From Propionibacteriaceae bacterium (GTDB lineage: Bacteria > Actinomycetota > Actinomycetes > Propionibacteriales > Propionibacteriaceae): 64,000 nucleotides of DNA. Both the position numbers and the translations under genes were made by a program. The stretch spans positions 124,001-188,000 of the forward strand of contig WQZD01000001.1 in NCBI GenBank assembly GCA_009780915.1, read 5' to 3'. The notes beneath the pieces were generated by a model that saw only the letters and a list, made by a program, of their open reading frames with translations, had not been told where the DNA came from and ran no database searches. Within the stretch, counting starts at the first letter, position 1. Each line of letters begins with the position of its first letter. Shown piece by piece: positions 26,171-33,933 of the stretch.

Positions 26171-26406
26171 GAGGCGAGTAGCTCTTCATCTGTCATGGCC
26201 CAATCGTCGTGGAAGACCACGCGCATCCGGCCTTCCAGCGTCCCGAGCTTGCGCTCTTTCTTGGCGCGGTACGTCTTCATGGGGATGATCGCGGCAACGG
26301 CCTCCTTCTTGAGGCCTCTGGTCACGATGACTTCCTCACCGGACTCGACCTGGCGTAGGACATCTGAAAAGTGTGCTTTAGCTTCGGCGATAGGCAGTTC
26401 TGTCAT
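26167..26406 (-). CDS. Phd/YefM-type antitoxin
   Basis: The 79-aa protein starts MTELPIAEAKAHFSDVLRQVESGEEVIVTRG, the Phd/YefM DNA-binding domain, and ends with a charged toxin-binding tail. The ATG at 26406 follows GAGAGGAAG; the frame continues upstream but without similarity. It neutralises the PIN toxin encoded next and should repress the pair through the palindrome at 26457. Confidence 0.9.
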   Translation of the reverse strand: MTELPIAEAKAHFSDVLRQVESGEEVIVTRGLKKEAVAAIIPMKTYRAKKERKLGTLEGRMRVVFHDDWAMTDEELLAS

Positions 26407-26456
26407 GACGCTTCCTCTCGGGCTCGCGGGGGAGATTCGCTGTCTCTCCTTTAGTA

Positions 26457-26471
26457 TGACCACTGAGGTCA
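26457..26471. promoter_or_regulatory. Candidate Phd operator
   Basis: TGACC-ACTGA-GGTCA is a perfect inverted repeat 51 bp before the antitoxin start, with a third GGTCA half-site at 26476-26480. Phd-type antitoxins bind such short palindromes to autorepress. Confidence 0.4.
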
Positions 26472-26559
26472 GATAGGTCAAGAGCATGGCGCTGAGCGGT
26501 TCACCACCGACTGCCGCCCATCTCGGTCCGGACGCGTTGGCCGTAGCGAGACATGCGAA

Positions 26560-26624
26560 GGGCCGTTCCATGCCGCGAGCGGATGGAACGGCCCTGCCTT
26601 CTTTCTACTCTAGGGTGTAGAAAG
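26560..26624 (-). terminator. Double hairpin after the alcohol dehydrogenase gene
   Basis: Two perfect stems lie between the dehydrogenase stop (26659) and the antitoxin promoter. One has arms GTAGAAAG/CTTTCTAC (26601-26624, 8-nt loop). The other has 12-bp arms GGGCCGTTCCAT and complement (26560-26594, 11-nt loop). The second is the likely terminator for transcription coming from the dehydrogenase gene. Confidence 0.6.
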
Positions 26625-26658
26625 ACTGGGGGATCGCGATGGGGTCATCGGCGATCAT

Positions 26659-27708
26659 CTATACCTGGAGGATGACCTTCAGGGCATGGTTGGCAGCAGC
26701 GTTGCCGAACACGTCGTAGGCTTCGAGCATCTGGTCGAGGCGGAAGCGGTGGGTGGCGAGTTTCTTGACGCTGAGCTTGCCCGCATCGACCAGATCGATC
26801 AATGTGGGAGCGGAGACACCGTTGACCAAGCCCATCGTGACTGTGATGTTCTGGATCCACAGTTCGTCGATGGGCAGTGTCACGGGCTTGCCGTGGACGC
26901 CGATGTTGGCGACGTGGCCGGTCGGGCGGACCAACTGGAACGCGGCCTCCAGGGTCGGCGGGATGCCGACCGCTTCCATGACCACGTCGGCGCCGCCATG
27001 ACGGCAGAGCGCCCGCACCTGGTCCATCCAACCGTCCTGGCCGGAGTTGATGGCGTGGGTCGCGCCGAAGCCCTTGACGGCCGCGTCGAGACGGAAGGGG
27101 TCGAGGTCGACGGCGATGATCGTACGCGGGCCCATGAAGCCGGCGGTGACCATGGCCGACAGGCCGACAGGTCCGGCGCCGATGACCACGACATCGTCGC
27201 CCGGCTTGACCTGGCCATTGAGCACGCCCATCTCGTACCCGGTCGGGATGATGTCGGACATGAAAATGACCTCTTCATCGGACAGGCCGGTGGGGATGGA
27301 GTGCAGCGATGTCTCGCCGAAGGGGATGCGGACGTACTCGGCCTGGGTGCCGTCGACCAGGTGCCCGAGGATCCAGCCGATGCCTCCGGTCGACTGGCAG
27401 TGTGACGGGGAGCCGATACGGCAGTAGGCGCAGGTTCCGCATGTGGTGATGCAGTTGACGACTACTCGGTGGCCCACTTTGAATTTCGAGACGCCGGAGC
27501 CGACTTCGACGATGGTGCCGACGGCTTCGTGGCCGAGGACACGGCCATCTGTGACGGCGGGTACGTCGCCTTTGAGGATGTGCAGGTCGGTCCCGCAGAT
27601 CGTCGTGGTCTCCACCCTGACGATCACATCATTCGGATCTTGAATGACCGGGTCGGGGACGTCTTCCCACGCCTTTTTGCCCGGTCCGTGATAGACAAGT
27701 GCCTTCAT
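26659..27708 (-). CDS. Zinc-dependent alcohol dehydrogenase (medium-chain family)
   Basis: The 349-aa product oxidises or reduces an alcohol/aldehyde pair with NAD(P). The catalytic zinc site is C38 (TICGTDLH), H60/E61 (GHEAVG) and the later SD(I/II)PTG stretch. The structural zinc site has four Cys in CGTCAYCRIGSPSHC. The Rossmann motif is VIGAGPVGLSA, followed by AVDLDPFR; the acidic residue after the second strand favours NAD. It resembles the 'MKALVYHGPGKKAWEDVPDP' group of secondary-alcohol dehydrogenases. A GAGAGAAGG ribosome site precedes the ATG. The gene stands alone, with an AT-rich 250-bp upstream region. Confidence 0.92.
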   Translation of the reverse strand: MKALVYHGPGKKAWEDVPDPVIQDPNDVIVRVETTTICGTDLHILKGDVPAVTDGRVLGHEAVGTIVEVGSGVSKFKVGHRVVVNCITTCGTCAYCRIGSPSHCQSTGGIGWILGHLVDGTQAEYVRIPFGETSLHSIPTGLSDEEVIFMSDIIPTGYEMGVLNGQVKPGDDVVVIGAGPVGLSAMVTAGFMGPRTIIAVDLDPFRLDAAVKGFGATHAINSGQDGWMDQVRALCRHGGADVVMEAVGIPPTLEAAFQLVRPTGHVANIGVHGKPVTLPIDELWIQNITVTMGLVNGVSAPTLIDLVDAGKLSVKKLATHRFRLDQMLEAYDVFGNAAANHALKVILQV

Positions 27709-27960
27709 TTTGCCTTCTCTCTCTGCAATGAGATATGACTATCATTGAAAAAACTACACTTTATGGGGTTTTGTGTAGATTGATTTCACCATAATCGTAA
27801 CAGCGGGATGCTGAAATTGTCTCGGGTTGTATCGCTATGTGGACTAAATATTTTATCTTACAGAAATTTAGCGGGCTTTGTATGTTGCGTGGGCCTCTGC
27901 GGGGCGTGGCCGAAGGCGACGTCGGACGACCCTCTGGGACTGGGACGGTAGGATTCTGAT
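27709..27960. promoter_or_regulatory. AT-rich divergent promoter region between adh and ychF
   Basis: This 252-bp gap is far more AT-rich than its surroundings. It contains an inverted repeat CTACAC-N13-GTGTAG (27754-27778), 46 bp ahead of the dehydrogenase start, which could be an operator; it does not match the Rex consensus. On the other side a TAGGAT -10-like box (27949-27954) lies six bases before the ychF GTG. No small gene was found. Confidence 0.4.
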
Positions 27961-29034
27961 GTGTCTCTCACCATCGGTATCGTCGGTCTTCCCAACGCGG
28001 GAAAGTCCACCCTGTTCAATGCGCTGACGCGCAACAACGTCCTCGCGGCCAACTATCCGTTCGCCACCATCGAGCCGAACGTCGGGGTGGTCGGGGTGCC
28101 GGATCCGCGTCTGAAGGTGCTGGCCGGGGTGTACGGATCCGAGCGGCTCGTGCCGGCCACCGTCAGCTTCGTGGACATCGCCGGCATCGTCAAGGGCGCG
28201 TCCAAGGGCGAAGGCATGGGCAACGCCTTCCTGGCCAACATCCGTGAGGCGGACGCGATCTGCCAGGTGACAAGGGTTTTCGAGGACGAGGACGTGACCC
28301 ACGTCGACGGCGCCGTCAACCCCGCCTCCGACATCGAGACCATCACCACCGAACTGATCCTCGCGGACCTCCAGACCATGGAGAAGGCGATGCCACGCAT
28401 GGAGAAGGAAGCCAGGATCAAGAAGGAGTCCCAGTCGACCCTGGACGCCTGGCGCGAGGCGTACGAGGTGCTCAGCCAGGGCCGTACCGTCTTCGCGGCC
28501 GGGCTCGACCCCGAACCCCTGCGCGACCTGTGTCTGCTCAGCGCTAAACCTTTCATCTACGTCTTCAACTGCGACCAAGACGAGTTGGGCGACGAGGCGG
28601 CCCTCGACCGGCTGCGTGCCATCGTCGCCCCCGCCGAGGCCATCTTCCTCGACGCCGAGTTCGAGTCTGAGCTGGTCGAGATGGACGAGGTGGAGGCCAA
28701 CGAGTTCCTCGCCGAGATGGGGGTGGACGAGCCCGGCCTGAACAAGCTGGCCCGCGTCGGGTACGCGACCCTGGGCTTGCAGAGCTACCTCACCGCCGGG
28801 CCCAAGGAGGCCCGCGCCTGGACGATCCACCAGGGATGGACGGCGCCCCAAGCCGCCGGTGTGATCCACACCGACTTCCAAAAGGGCTTCATCAAGGCCG
28901 AGGTCGTGTCGTATGAAGACCTCGTGGAGCTCGGATCCATGGCCGCCGTGCGTACCGCCGGCAAGTCCAGGATCGAGGGCAAAGAGTACGTGATGCGCGA
29001 CGGCGACGTTGTCGAATTCAGGTTCTCGTCATGA
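27961..29034 (+). CDS. ychF: YchF/OLA1-type ribosome-associated ATPase
   Basis: The 357-aa P-loop protein belongs to the Obg-related YchF family, which prefers ATP. G1 is GLPNAGKST (8-16), G3 is DIAG, and the G4 position is NCDQDE, the variant NxxE motif that explains ATP use. A coiled-coil insertion (LADLQTMEKAMPRMEKEAR) and a C-terminal TGS domain (LGLQSYLTAGPKEARAWTI to the end) follow. The start is GTG, six bases after a TAGGAT box, so the mRNA is probably leaderless. The final ten codons (DVVEFRFSS plus stop) recur in altered form at 29758 and 31875. Confidence 0.96.
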   Translation: MSLTIGIVGLPNAGKSTLFNALTRNNVLAANYPFATIEPNVGVVGVPDPRLKVLAGVYGSERLVPATVSFVDIAGIVKGASKGEGMGNAFLANIREADAICQVTRVFEDEDVTHVDGAVNPASDIETITTELILADLQTMEKAMPRMEKEARIKKESQSTLDAWREAYEVLSQGRTVFAAGLDPEPLRDLCLLSAKPFIYVFNCDQDELGDEAALDRLRAIVAPAEAIFLDAEFESELVEMDEVEANEFLAEMGVDEPGLNKLARVGYATLGLQSYLTAGPKEARAWTIHQGWTAPQAAGVIHTDFQKGFIKAEVVSYEDLVELGSMAAVRTAGKSRIEGKEYVMRDGDVVEFRFSS

Positions 29035-29127
29035 TTGCCAGCTATGTGGAGTTTATCAGGTGTTTTACAGATGTCTACGGTGCGACGGAACCGGTATCAC
29101 AAGTCTGTAATGCTTGCTGATTGCCGA

Positions 29128-29160
29128 GCCTCGTCAGAGTTCAATCCGCTGCGACGAGGC
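29128..29160. terminator. Hairpin after ychF
   Basis: GCCTCGTC and GACGAGGC form a perfect 8-bp stem around a 17-nt loop, 94 bp past ychF. There is no T-run. It may end the ychF transcript before the DUF2510 gene. Confidence 0.35.
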
Positions 29161-29214
29161 CCGAGTTCAATCCTGGAGGATAGTAGCAATTATTCTACAG
29201 TGTACACTCTCCTT

Positions 29215-29655
29215 ATGACAATGCGCCCAACAACCGTCGGCTGGTATCCATCGCCGCACCGTCCAGGAATGTGGCAATGGTGGAGTGGGGAGGCCTGGGT
29301 AGGCCAGTATTCATCAAAGCGGCCAAGCCGGGTCGGTGAAATGGTGGACGATGGGGAGCCAAAACCCGAGCGGGCGAGTTCGCCCGTTGGCACAACACCG
29401 GCGGTTTCGGCAGAGTCGTTTATCTTTGGGAAGGGGTCGCTCAACGAGAAGATCGTCTGTCCCCACTGTCAGAAGGTTGGGCGCGTTTATGTGCGAGCGA
29501 CCGCTCACCGGTCTGGTGTGTCGAAAGCCAAGGCCAACCTTGCCTTCCTTACTGGTGGCCTGTCGATCGCTGCCACTGGGCTGGCGCGAGTCACAGTGAA
29601 AGTGAACCGGATGTACTGCGCCAACTGCAGGATGACATGGGAGTCGTCTCGGTAG
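29215..29655 (+). CDS. DUF2510 protein with zinc ribbon
   Basis: The 146-aa product begins with a DUF2510 motif, GWYPSPHRPGMWQWWSGEAW (residues 8-27), typical of Actinobacteria. A zinc ribbon follows, with CPHC and CANC pairs around a hydrophobic, non-membrane middle. A TACACT -10-like box ends seven bases before the ATG at 29215, so the transcript is probably leaderless; the frame is open upstream but without similarity. A second protein of the same build is at 55694-56116. Function unknown. It lies between two copies of the ychF 3' end. Confidence 0.7.
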   Translation: MTMRPTTVGWYPSPHRPGMWQWWSGEAWVGQYSSKRPSRVGEMVDDGEPKPERASSPVGTTPAVSAESFIFGKGSLNEKIVCPHCQKVGRVYVRATAHRSGVSKAKANLAFLTGGLSIAATGLARVTVKVNRMYCANCRMTWESSR

Positions 29656-29757
29656 GTCAGGGTCCAGCGACTGTTGACTTAGGGCGGGAATCTGAAGCGC
29701 TGCCCGGTCTTAGGCGTGGGAGCGCGTCAGTCGATGGGAAATGCCTATCGGCTACGT

Positions 29758-29787
29758 GACCCGGTCGAACTCAGGTTTTCGTTCTGA
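29758..29787 (+). repeat. Second copy of the ychF 3' end
   Basis: Ten codons reading D-P-V-E-L-R-F-S-F-stop match the true ychF end (D-V-V-E-F-R-F-S-S-stop at 29005-29034). The similarity continues past the stop (TGATTGC...GATGTGGAG). It is not attached to any ychF reading frame here and looks like a duplicated attachment or recombination site. Confidence 0.65.
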
Positions 29788-29826
29788 TTGCTCGTGATGC
29801 GCGATGTGGAGATGACCGAAGCCAAC

Positions 29827-30120
29827 CTACAAGCCAAGTTCGCTATGCGAACCCAGCCTGATCAGACGTAGCGTGCCCGCGTCTGGAGTGGAATAGGTCA
29901 GGATCAGATCGGGTCTTAGGTGGAGATCTCGGCAATCTTGCCATTGAGACCCCAGCTGGTGGTCGCGATACTGTGGAGGCAACTCTGCATCCGCTCGCAG
30001 CATGGCAAGAACCGCCTCGAAGTCGGTCCTCAGTCTGACGTGATAGCGGCCCTTGTTTTCGCGTTTCCAGTCGCGGCGAAACTGACCGGTGGGCTCGACG
30101 ACCCTGTCAGTCGTCGGCAT
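29827..30120 (-). CDS. YafQ-family mRNA interferase toxin
   Basis: The 97-aa RelE-fold toxin ends with GSHSELGL. Residues equivalent to the YafQ catalytic set are visible: H54 (YRDHQLG), H67 (DLHL), D71 (PDLILTY) and H92 (GSHSEL). The ATG at 30120 (MPTTDRVVEPTGQFRRDWKR) lies inside the end of the antitoxin gene (14-bp overlap), so expression is coupled. Longer upstream frame is the antitoxin in another phase. YafQ cuts mRNA on the ribosome. Confidence 0.9.
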   Translation of the reverse strand: MPTTDRVVEPTGQFRRDWKRENKGRYHVRLRTDFEAVLAMLRADAELPPQYRDHQLGSQWQDCRDLHLRPDLILTYSTPDAGTLRLIRLGSHSELGL

Positions 30121-30370
30121 CCAGGTAGTCCATGAGTGCGTCGGTCTGCGTGAACTGGGGCAGAGCTCCCGCGCGGGCTTCTCGAATGGCTGTAATAGTA
30201 GTTTCATTGGGGATGAGTGGATCGAACGGGAGCGCCTTCTCGGCGGCCGTACGGACCAAAAGCATCCGGAAGGCATCTGACACCGTCAGCCCGATGGCTG
30301 CCAGCACACTCGCGGCTTCTTCCTTGACGCTCTCGTCAACCCGGGCTCGTACAACAGCGTTGGCGGGCAT
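30107..30370 (-). CDS. RelB/DinJ-type antitoxin
   Basis: The 87-aa protein starts MPANAVVRARVDESVKEEAA and continues with VLAAIGLTVSDAFRMLLVRTA, the ribbon-helix-helix domain of RelB/DinJ. A C-terminal toxin-binding tail (ITAIREARAG and onward) ends in DADD. It is the first gene of the pair and the expected autorepressor. Confidence 0.92.
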   Translation of the reverse strand: MPANAVVRARVDESVKEEAASVLAAIGLTVSDAFRMLLVRTAAEKALPFDPLIPNETTITAIREARAGALPQFTQTDALMDYLDADD

Positions 30371-30508
30371 TCGCGCCTCCTCTCATCTGAGCTACAGTGT
30401 AGCCCATGATGCGTCTAGAGCACAGGGATCCTCATCCCATAGCCGGCAACTCGTCCAATGTCTTGACCACGACCTGGCCCTCGTCAAGCTGTCGGATGGA
30501 TTCAGACT

Positions 30509-30543
30509 CAGTACCGCACGTTAAGCGTTAATGTGCGGTACTG
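30509..30543. promoter_or_regulatory. First copy of the fic-promoter palindrome, with orphan fic start
   Basis: Arms CAGTACCGCAC and GTGCGGTACTG (11 bp, 13-bp spacer) match the palindrome before the second fic gene at 31935. Eight bases later, ATGTCGAACTTT (30551) copies the first four codons of that fic gene, then diverges into a 30-codon ORF with no similarity. This is a duplicated promoter whose gene has been replaced. Confidence 0.65.
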
Positions 30544-30624
30544 AAGAACCATGTCGAACTTTGTGAGTGTCCGCACCGGCATGCTGTATCAGTGCGCCCT
30601 ATTCTCCAGTCGACGGGGATCAGT

Positions 30625-30676
30625 GATGAGATTATTTACGTAACTATGGGGTGTATCAATGAGGCGCATGCTTGAT
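30625..30676 (+). repeat. 52-bp direct repeat, copy 1
   Basis: The unit GATnAGATTATTTACnTA...ATGGGGTGTATCAATGAG(A/G)CGCATGCTTGAT occurs here and at 33239-33290 with only a few differences, in the same orientation. The two copies bracket both fic genes. Confidence 0.8.
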
Positions 30677-30723
30677 AAGATTAATTGGGAAGACGGGTCC
30701 TGTATCAGTCATTGGGAGGAACT

Positions 30724-31734
30724 ATGCCCCGAGGTCGCCCAACGCGCGAGACGGTGTACAAGCGGCTGACCGCCGCCATCGATGAGCTGAACACCAAGTA
30801 CGGAGGTTTGCCCACGCCTCGTGAAGCGGCTCGAATCTGGTCGGACATATGGCACTTGGAAGCCCATCACTCGACAGCCCTCGAGGGGAACACTCTCGTG
30901 TTGCGGCAAGTCGAGATGTTGTTGGGCAAGGGTGTCGTCGCAGGGGGCCAGCCGTACAAGAACTACCTGGAAGTCCAGGGATACGCCGACGCTGCGAAAT
31001 GGGTGTACGACCAGGCCTGCCAGCCGACTGGAGATGAGGGCTCACCATTGGTGACCCTGCAGGAAATACGTAACATCCATCAGATGATCATGACGCCAGT
31101 ATGGGGGTTCGCACCGCATCCGGACGCGACCGAACGGGAGACTCCGGGGAACTTCCGCGAGCACGAGATCATGCCTTTTGATGGAGGTATGACTCCGCCA
31201 TCCTGGGTCTTGGTTCCAGCGGAGGTCGGGCAATGGGTGGATGAAGCCAACCGGCTTCCGGTCGGGTCACCGGTTGATGACATGCCGACGTTGGTCGAGG
31301 GATTGGCTAGCATGCACAACCGTTTCGAGCAGATCCACCCCTTCTTGGATGGCAATGGACGTACGGGTCGCCTCGTGCTCAATCTGCTCCTGGTGCGATC
31401 CGGTCTTCCTCCCATCATCGTTCGCAAGGAGAAGCGCACCTCGTACCTGCGAGCCATGAAGTACGCCGATCACGGTGACACGGCGGTCCTCGGCCAGATT
31501 TTTGCTCGTGCCATGGAGGACAGTCTGTATCGGTTCATCGTTCCCAATCTCGCCGGGCCGGCCCGTGAGGTTCCCCTGAGTTCCTTGGTGACGCCGACTC
31601 TCAGCCTCGTGGCGCTGCGCCAAGCTGCTCAACGCGGGCGTCTCGACGCTCATCAGGACTCTTCCGGCACGTGGCGCAGTTCCAAGCAAGCCGTCGAGGA
31701 GTATGAGCGGAGCAAACGCCGCACGTCTGTCTGA
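30724..31734 (+). CDS. Fic-domain protein (class II, N-terminal inhibitory helix)
   Basis: Fic enzymes usually transfer AMP to a protein hydroxyl. The 336-aa product has the Fic motif HPFLDGNGRTGR at 205-216 with catalytic H205. The inhibitory motif is in the N-terminal part, S50-T-A-L-E54-G (S/TxxxE), which blocks ATP binding until displaced. The C-terminal 60 residues resemble a small DNA-binding or winged-helix tail (LVALRQAAQRGRLDA...). The start ATG 30724 follows a perfect GGGAGGA site. The 3' end runs directly into a fragment of yafQ. The substrate is unknown. Confidence 0.92.
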   Translation: MPRGRPTRETVYKRLTAAIDELNTKYGGLPTPREAARIWSDIWHLEAHHSTALEGNTLVLRQVEMLLGKGVVAGGQPYKNYLEVQGYADAAKWVYDQACQPTGDEGSPLVTLQEIRNIHQMIMTPVWGFAPHPDATERETPGNFREHEIMPFDGGMTPPSWVLVPAEVGQWVDEANRLPVGSPVDDMPTLVEGLASMHNRFEQIHPFLDGNGRTGRLVLNLLLVRSGLPPIIVRKEKRTSYLRAMKYADHGDTAVLGQIFARAMEDSLYRFIVPNLAGPAREVPLSSLVTPTLSLVALRQAAQRGRLDAHQDSSGTWRSSKQAVEEYERSKRRTSV

Positions 31735-31745
31735 CGTCTTCGCAG

Positions 31746-31816
31746 CCCTTGCTTTCGCGTTTCCAGTCGCGACGAAACTGACCGGTGGGCTCGACGACCC
31801 TCGCAGTCGTCGGCAT
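31746..31816 (-). pseudogene. yafQ fragment
   Basis: The first 24 codons of a yafQ copy remain (MPTTARVVEPTGQFRRDWKR...), nearly identical to the start of the toxin at 30120. The rest is lost into the end of the first fic gene. Just beyond its start the DNA jumps to sequence matching the region upstream of relB (GCCCATGACGCGTCTAGAGCACAG, compare about 30401-30424), so the antitoxin was deleted. Confidence 0.8.
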
Positions 31817-31874
31817 CCAGGTAGCCCATGACGCGTCTAGAGCACAGCGGTCGTCATGTGCCTATCGGTGACGT

Positions 31875-31904
31875 GACGTTGTCGAATTCCGTTTCGATGG
31901 GTAG
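31875..31904 (+). repeat. Third copy of the ychF 3' end
   Basis: The ten codons read D-V-V-E-F-R-F-D-G-stop; the first seven match the real ychF end. The preceding CCTATCGG(T/C) segment also occurs before the copy at 29758. No ychF frame leads into it. Confidence 0.65.
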
Positions 31905-31934
31905 GTCAGCCCGTAAGGGAGGCACATTTACGCT

Positions 31935-31969
31935 CAGTACCGCACGTTAACGCCTAACGTGCGGTACTG
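31935..31969. promoter_or_regulatory. Perfect 15-bp-arm palindrome before the second fic gene
   Basis: CAGTACCGCACGTTA and its exact complement flank a 5-bp spacer, ending seven bases before the fic ATG. The second fic protein has a C-terminal winged-helix domain, so it may bind this site and repress itself. The site is duplicated at 30509. Confidence 0.75.
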
Positions 31970-31976
31970 TGGCACT

Positions 31977-33182
31977 ATGTCGAACTTTACAGGAGTCGCC
32001 CATGAGATGCTGCCGTGGGTGTCCAGCATCCCGGACGACGTCATCTCCAGGCGTCAAGCACGCCGTATTCCGGCAACCTACCTATCATCGATCCCTGCTC
32101 GCATCGCACGGGCGGAGTTCCCGCTCCCATCCGACGTGGCCACAGCGGCGGAGGATGCCGCACGAGTTATCACCCGCCTGGATGTGTACGCGAGCCAGGC
32201 GTTGGGGCGCAGTGGTGTGGCTCCTCTGGCGTCGGTGCTCCTGAGGTCGGAGTCAGCGTCATCGTCGCAGATTGAGAATCTGACAGTGGGTGTACGTCAG
32301 CTCGCCGTCGCGGAGCTGGGGTTGTCGGCAAGCAGTAATGCTGAAATCGTTGCGGGCAATGTGGCAGCCATGAAGGCTGCGATCAATCTGGCGGACGACC
32401 TCGACGAGTCAGCGATTATGGCAATGCATGCTGCGCTAATGGCCAGTATGCCGCAAGAGGGGCCTGGCAGGTGGCGCGAGGCGCCGGTGTGGCTCGGGGT
32501 GTCTCAACTGAGTCCGGAGGGAGCCGCCTTCGTTCCGCCGACTGCCGAGCGGATTCCGGGCTGCATGGAGGATTTCACTGCTTTCATGCGTCGTACGGAC
32601 CTCCCCGCCCTCGTCCATGCGGCCATCGCCCACGCCCAATTTGAAACCATCCACCCCTTCGCAGACGGGAATGGGAGGACTGGGCGAGCGTTGCTGCATG
32701 CGATGCTACGCGCCGCCGGTGTGATGAGACAGGTCACCGTGCCAGTGTCTGCTGGACTTCTCACAGACCTGGACTCGTACGTCGCCGGTCTGACGGCTTT
32801 TCGTCAAGGTGAGTTCGTGCCGATGGTCGAGTGTCTGGCGGACGCGTCGACGCAGGCGGCTGTCCTGGGAAGATGGCTGGTCGACGAATTGGCGGGCCTG
32901 GTTGAGACGAGAATGACTCAGGTGCGGCCCAGATCGGGGTCGGCACTCGCAGGCTTGATCTATCATGTGGCGGGGCAACCGGCCGTGACAGTGTCCTCCG
33001 TATCGCTCGCTCTCGGTGTGTCGGAGACCGCCGCACGCAGGGCCGTCGATCAGGCGGTCGACGCCGGGGTCTTGAGCCTGGCGACCGACAAGCGGCGAAA
33101 TCGCGTGTGGCTGGACAAGGAGGTCATCGCCATCCTCAACGAGTTCGCTGAGCGAACTGGGCGTCGGGGTGCGAGTGGGTGA
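31977..33182 (+). CDS. Fic-domain protein with C-terminal winged helix
   Basis: The 401-aa product is the larger Fic/DOC-N type. The N-terminal Fic_N region contains the inhibitory helix SSSQIEN (S96xxxE100). The Fic motif is HPFADGNGRTGR with H226. The C-terminus has a winged helix-turn-helix (VSSVSLALGVSETAARRAVDQAVDAGVL). The ATG at 31977 follows the palindrome at 31935 with almost no leader. It is unrelated in layout to the first fic gene, so the two are not recent duplicates of each other. It may modify a host protein by AMPylation; the target is unknown. Confidence 0.92.
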   Translation: MSNFTGVAHEMLPWVSSIPDDVISRRQARRIPATYLSSIPARIARAEFPLPSDVATAAEDAARVITRLDVYASQALGRSGVAPLASVLLRSESASSSQIENLTVGVRQLAVAELGLSASSNAEIVAGNVAAMKAAINLADDLDESAIMAMHAALMASMPQEGPGRWREAPVWLGVSQLSPEGAAFVPPTAERIPGCMEDFTAFMRRTDLPALVHAAIAHAQFETIHPFADGNGRTGRALLHAMLRAAGVMRQVTVPVSAGLLTDLDSYVAGLTAFRQGEFVPMVECLADASTQAAVLGRWLVDELAGLVETRMTQVRPRSGSALAGLIYHVAGQPAVTVSSVSLALGVSETAARRAVDQAVDAGVLSLATDKRRNRVWLDKEVIAILNEFAERTGRRGASG

Positions 33183-33238
33183 TGTCGGGAATCCGCGCTC
33201 CCAGGGGCGCATGCCCTCCCAGCGATCTGGTACTGACT

Positions 33239-33290
33239 GATTAGATTATTTACATAGGCATGGGGTGTATCAATGAGACGCATGCTTGAT
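33239..33290 (+). repeat. 52-bp direct repeat, copy 2
   Basis: Partner of 30625-30676. A 49-codon ORF (33273-33422) starts inside it (MRRMLDAAHEGCG...) but has no ribosome site or similarity, so I do not call it a gene. The rest of the 33183-33424 gap shows nothing else. Confidence 0.8.
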
Positions 33291-33424
33291 GCGGCTCACG
33301 AGGGATGTGGGGCCTGCGTCCTGGACGGGGGTGACGCTGCTCCGAAGGCCCCCGAGTTGAGAGATATCGACTTACTGCATCGAGCCTCCGCGTATCGCTT
33401 GATTCCTGCTGCTACTGTGTGAGC

Positions 33425-33922
33425 ATGGCCGATACGACGAACGACGAGGTTGTCCTGGAAGACACTGACCAGGTTGCCCCGGACGCCGATGCCAGGCCGA
33501 AGAAGCCCTGGCCGATCCCGATGATCGCCGCGCTGGTGGTCGCCGCGCTGGCGGTCGTGTTCACGGTCGCCATGGCAGCGCCGCTCATCATCAACGACGC
33601 GCTCCACCCGAATAATGCGTGGTTCGGTCTGGGGATCCTCGTGGGTGTCATCTTCCTCATCCCGGTGGCTGTCGTCGTGATCATCGGCGCCTTCGTCGTC
33701 GCCCGGTACTGGATCGCGCGCATCGTCTACACGGTCGCCGTCGCCGTCCTCGTGGGCGTCTGGGCGCGATGGACCTTCGGCGTGAGCAACGCGACCGGCG
33801 CGTACGTCACCTGGCCGACCGTGGCTCTGGTGGTCTCGGCCATCCTCCTGTGGCTTCCGGGCAACACCAGATTCTTCGTCCGGGACCCCAAGGACTCGGC
33901 GCAGGCCGATCCCCAGTCCTAG
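33425..33922 (+). CDS. Membrane protein of unknown function, four helices
   Basis: The 165-aa protein has an acidic N-terminal tail, four hydrophobic segments (about 33-57, 67-93, 98-115 and 122-142) and a short charged C-terminus (FFVRDPKDSAQ). It resembles generic actinobacterial small membrane proteins and has no catalytic motif. It lies 11 bp ahead of the Nudix gene and is probably co-transcribed. Confidence 0.75.
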   Translation: MADTTNDEVVLEDTDQVAPDADARPKKPWPIPMIAALVVAALAVVFTVAMAAPLIINDALHPNNAWFGLGILVGVIFLIPVAVVVIIGAFVVARYWIARIVYTVAVAVLVGVWARWTFGVSNATGAYVTWPTVALVVSAILLWLPGNTRFFVRDPKDSAQADPQS

Positions 33923-33933
33923 GGCCAGCCCCC

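Noticed and set aside
33273-33422. 49-codon ORF ahead of the membrane protein gene
   Set aside because: Starts inside the 52-bp repeat and has no ribosome site; the repeat explains its start.
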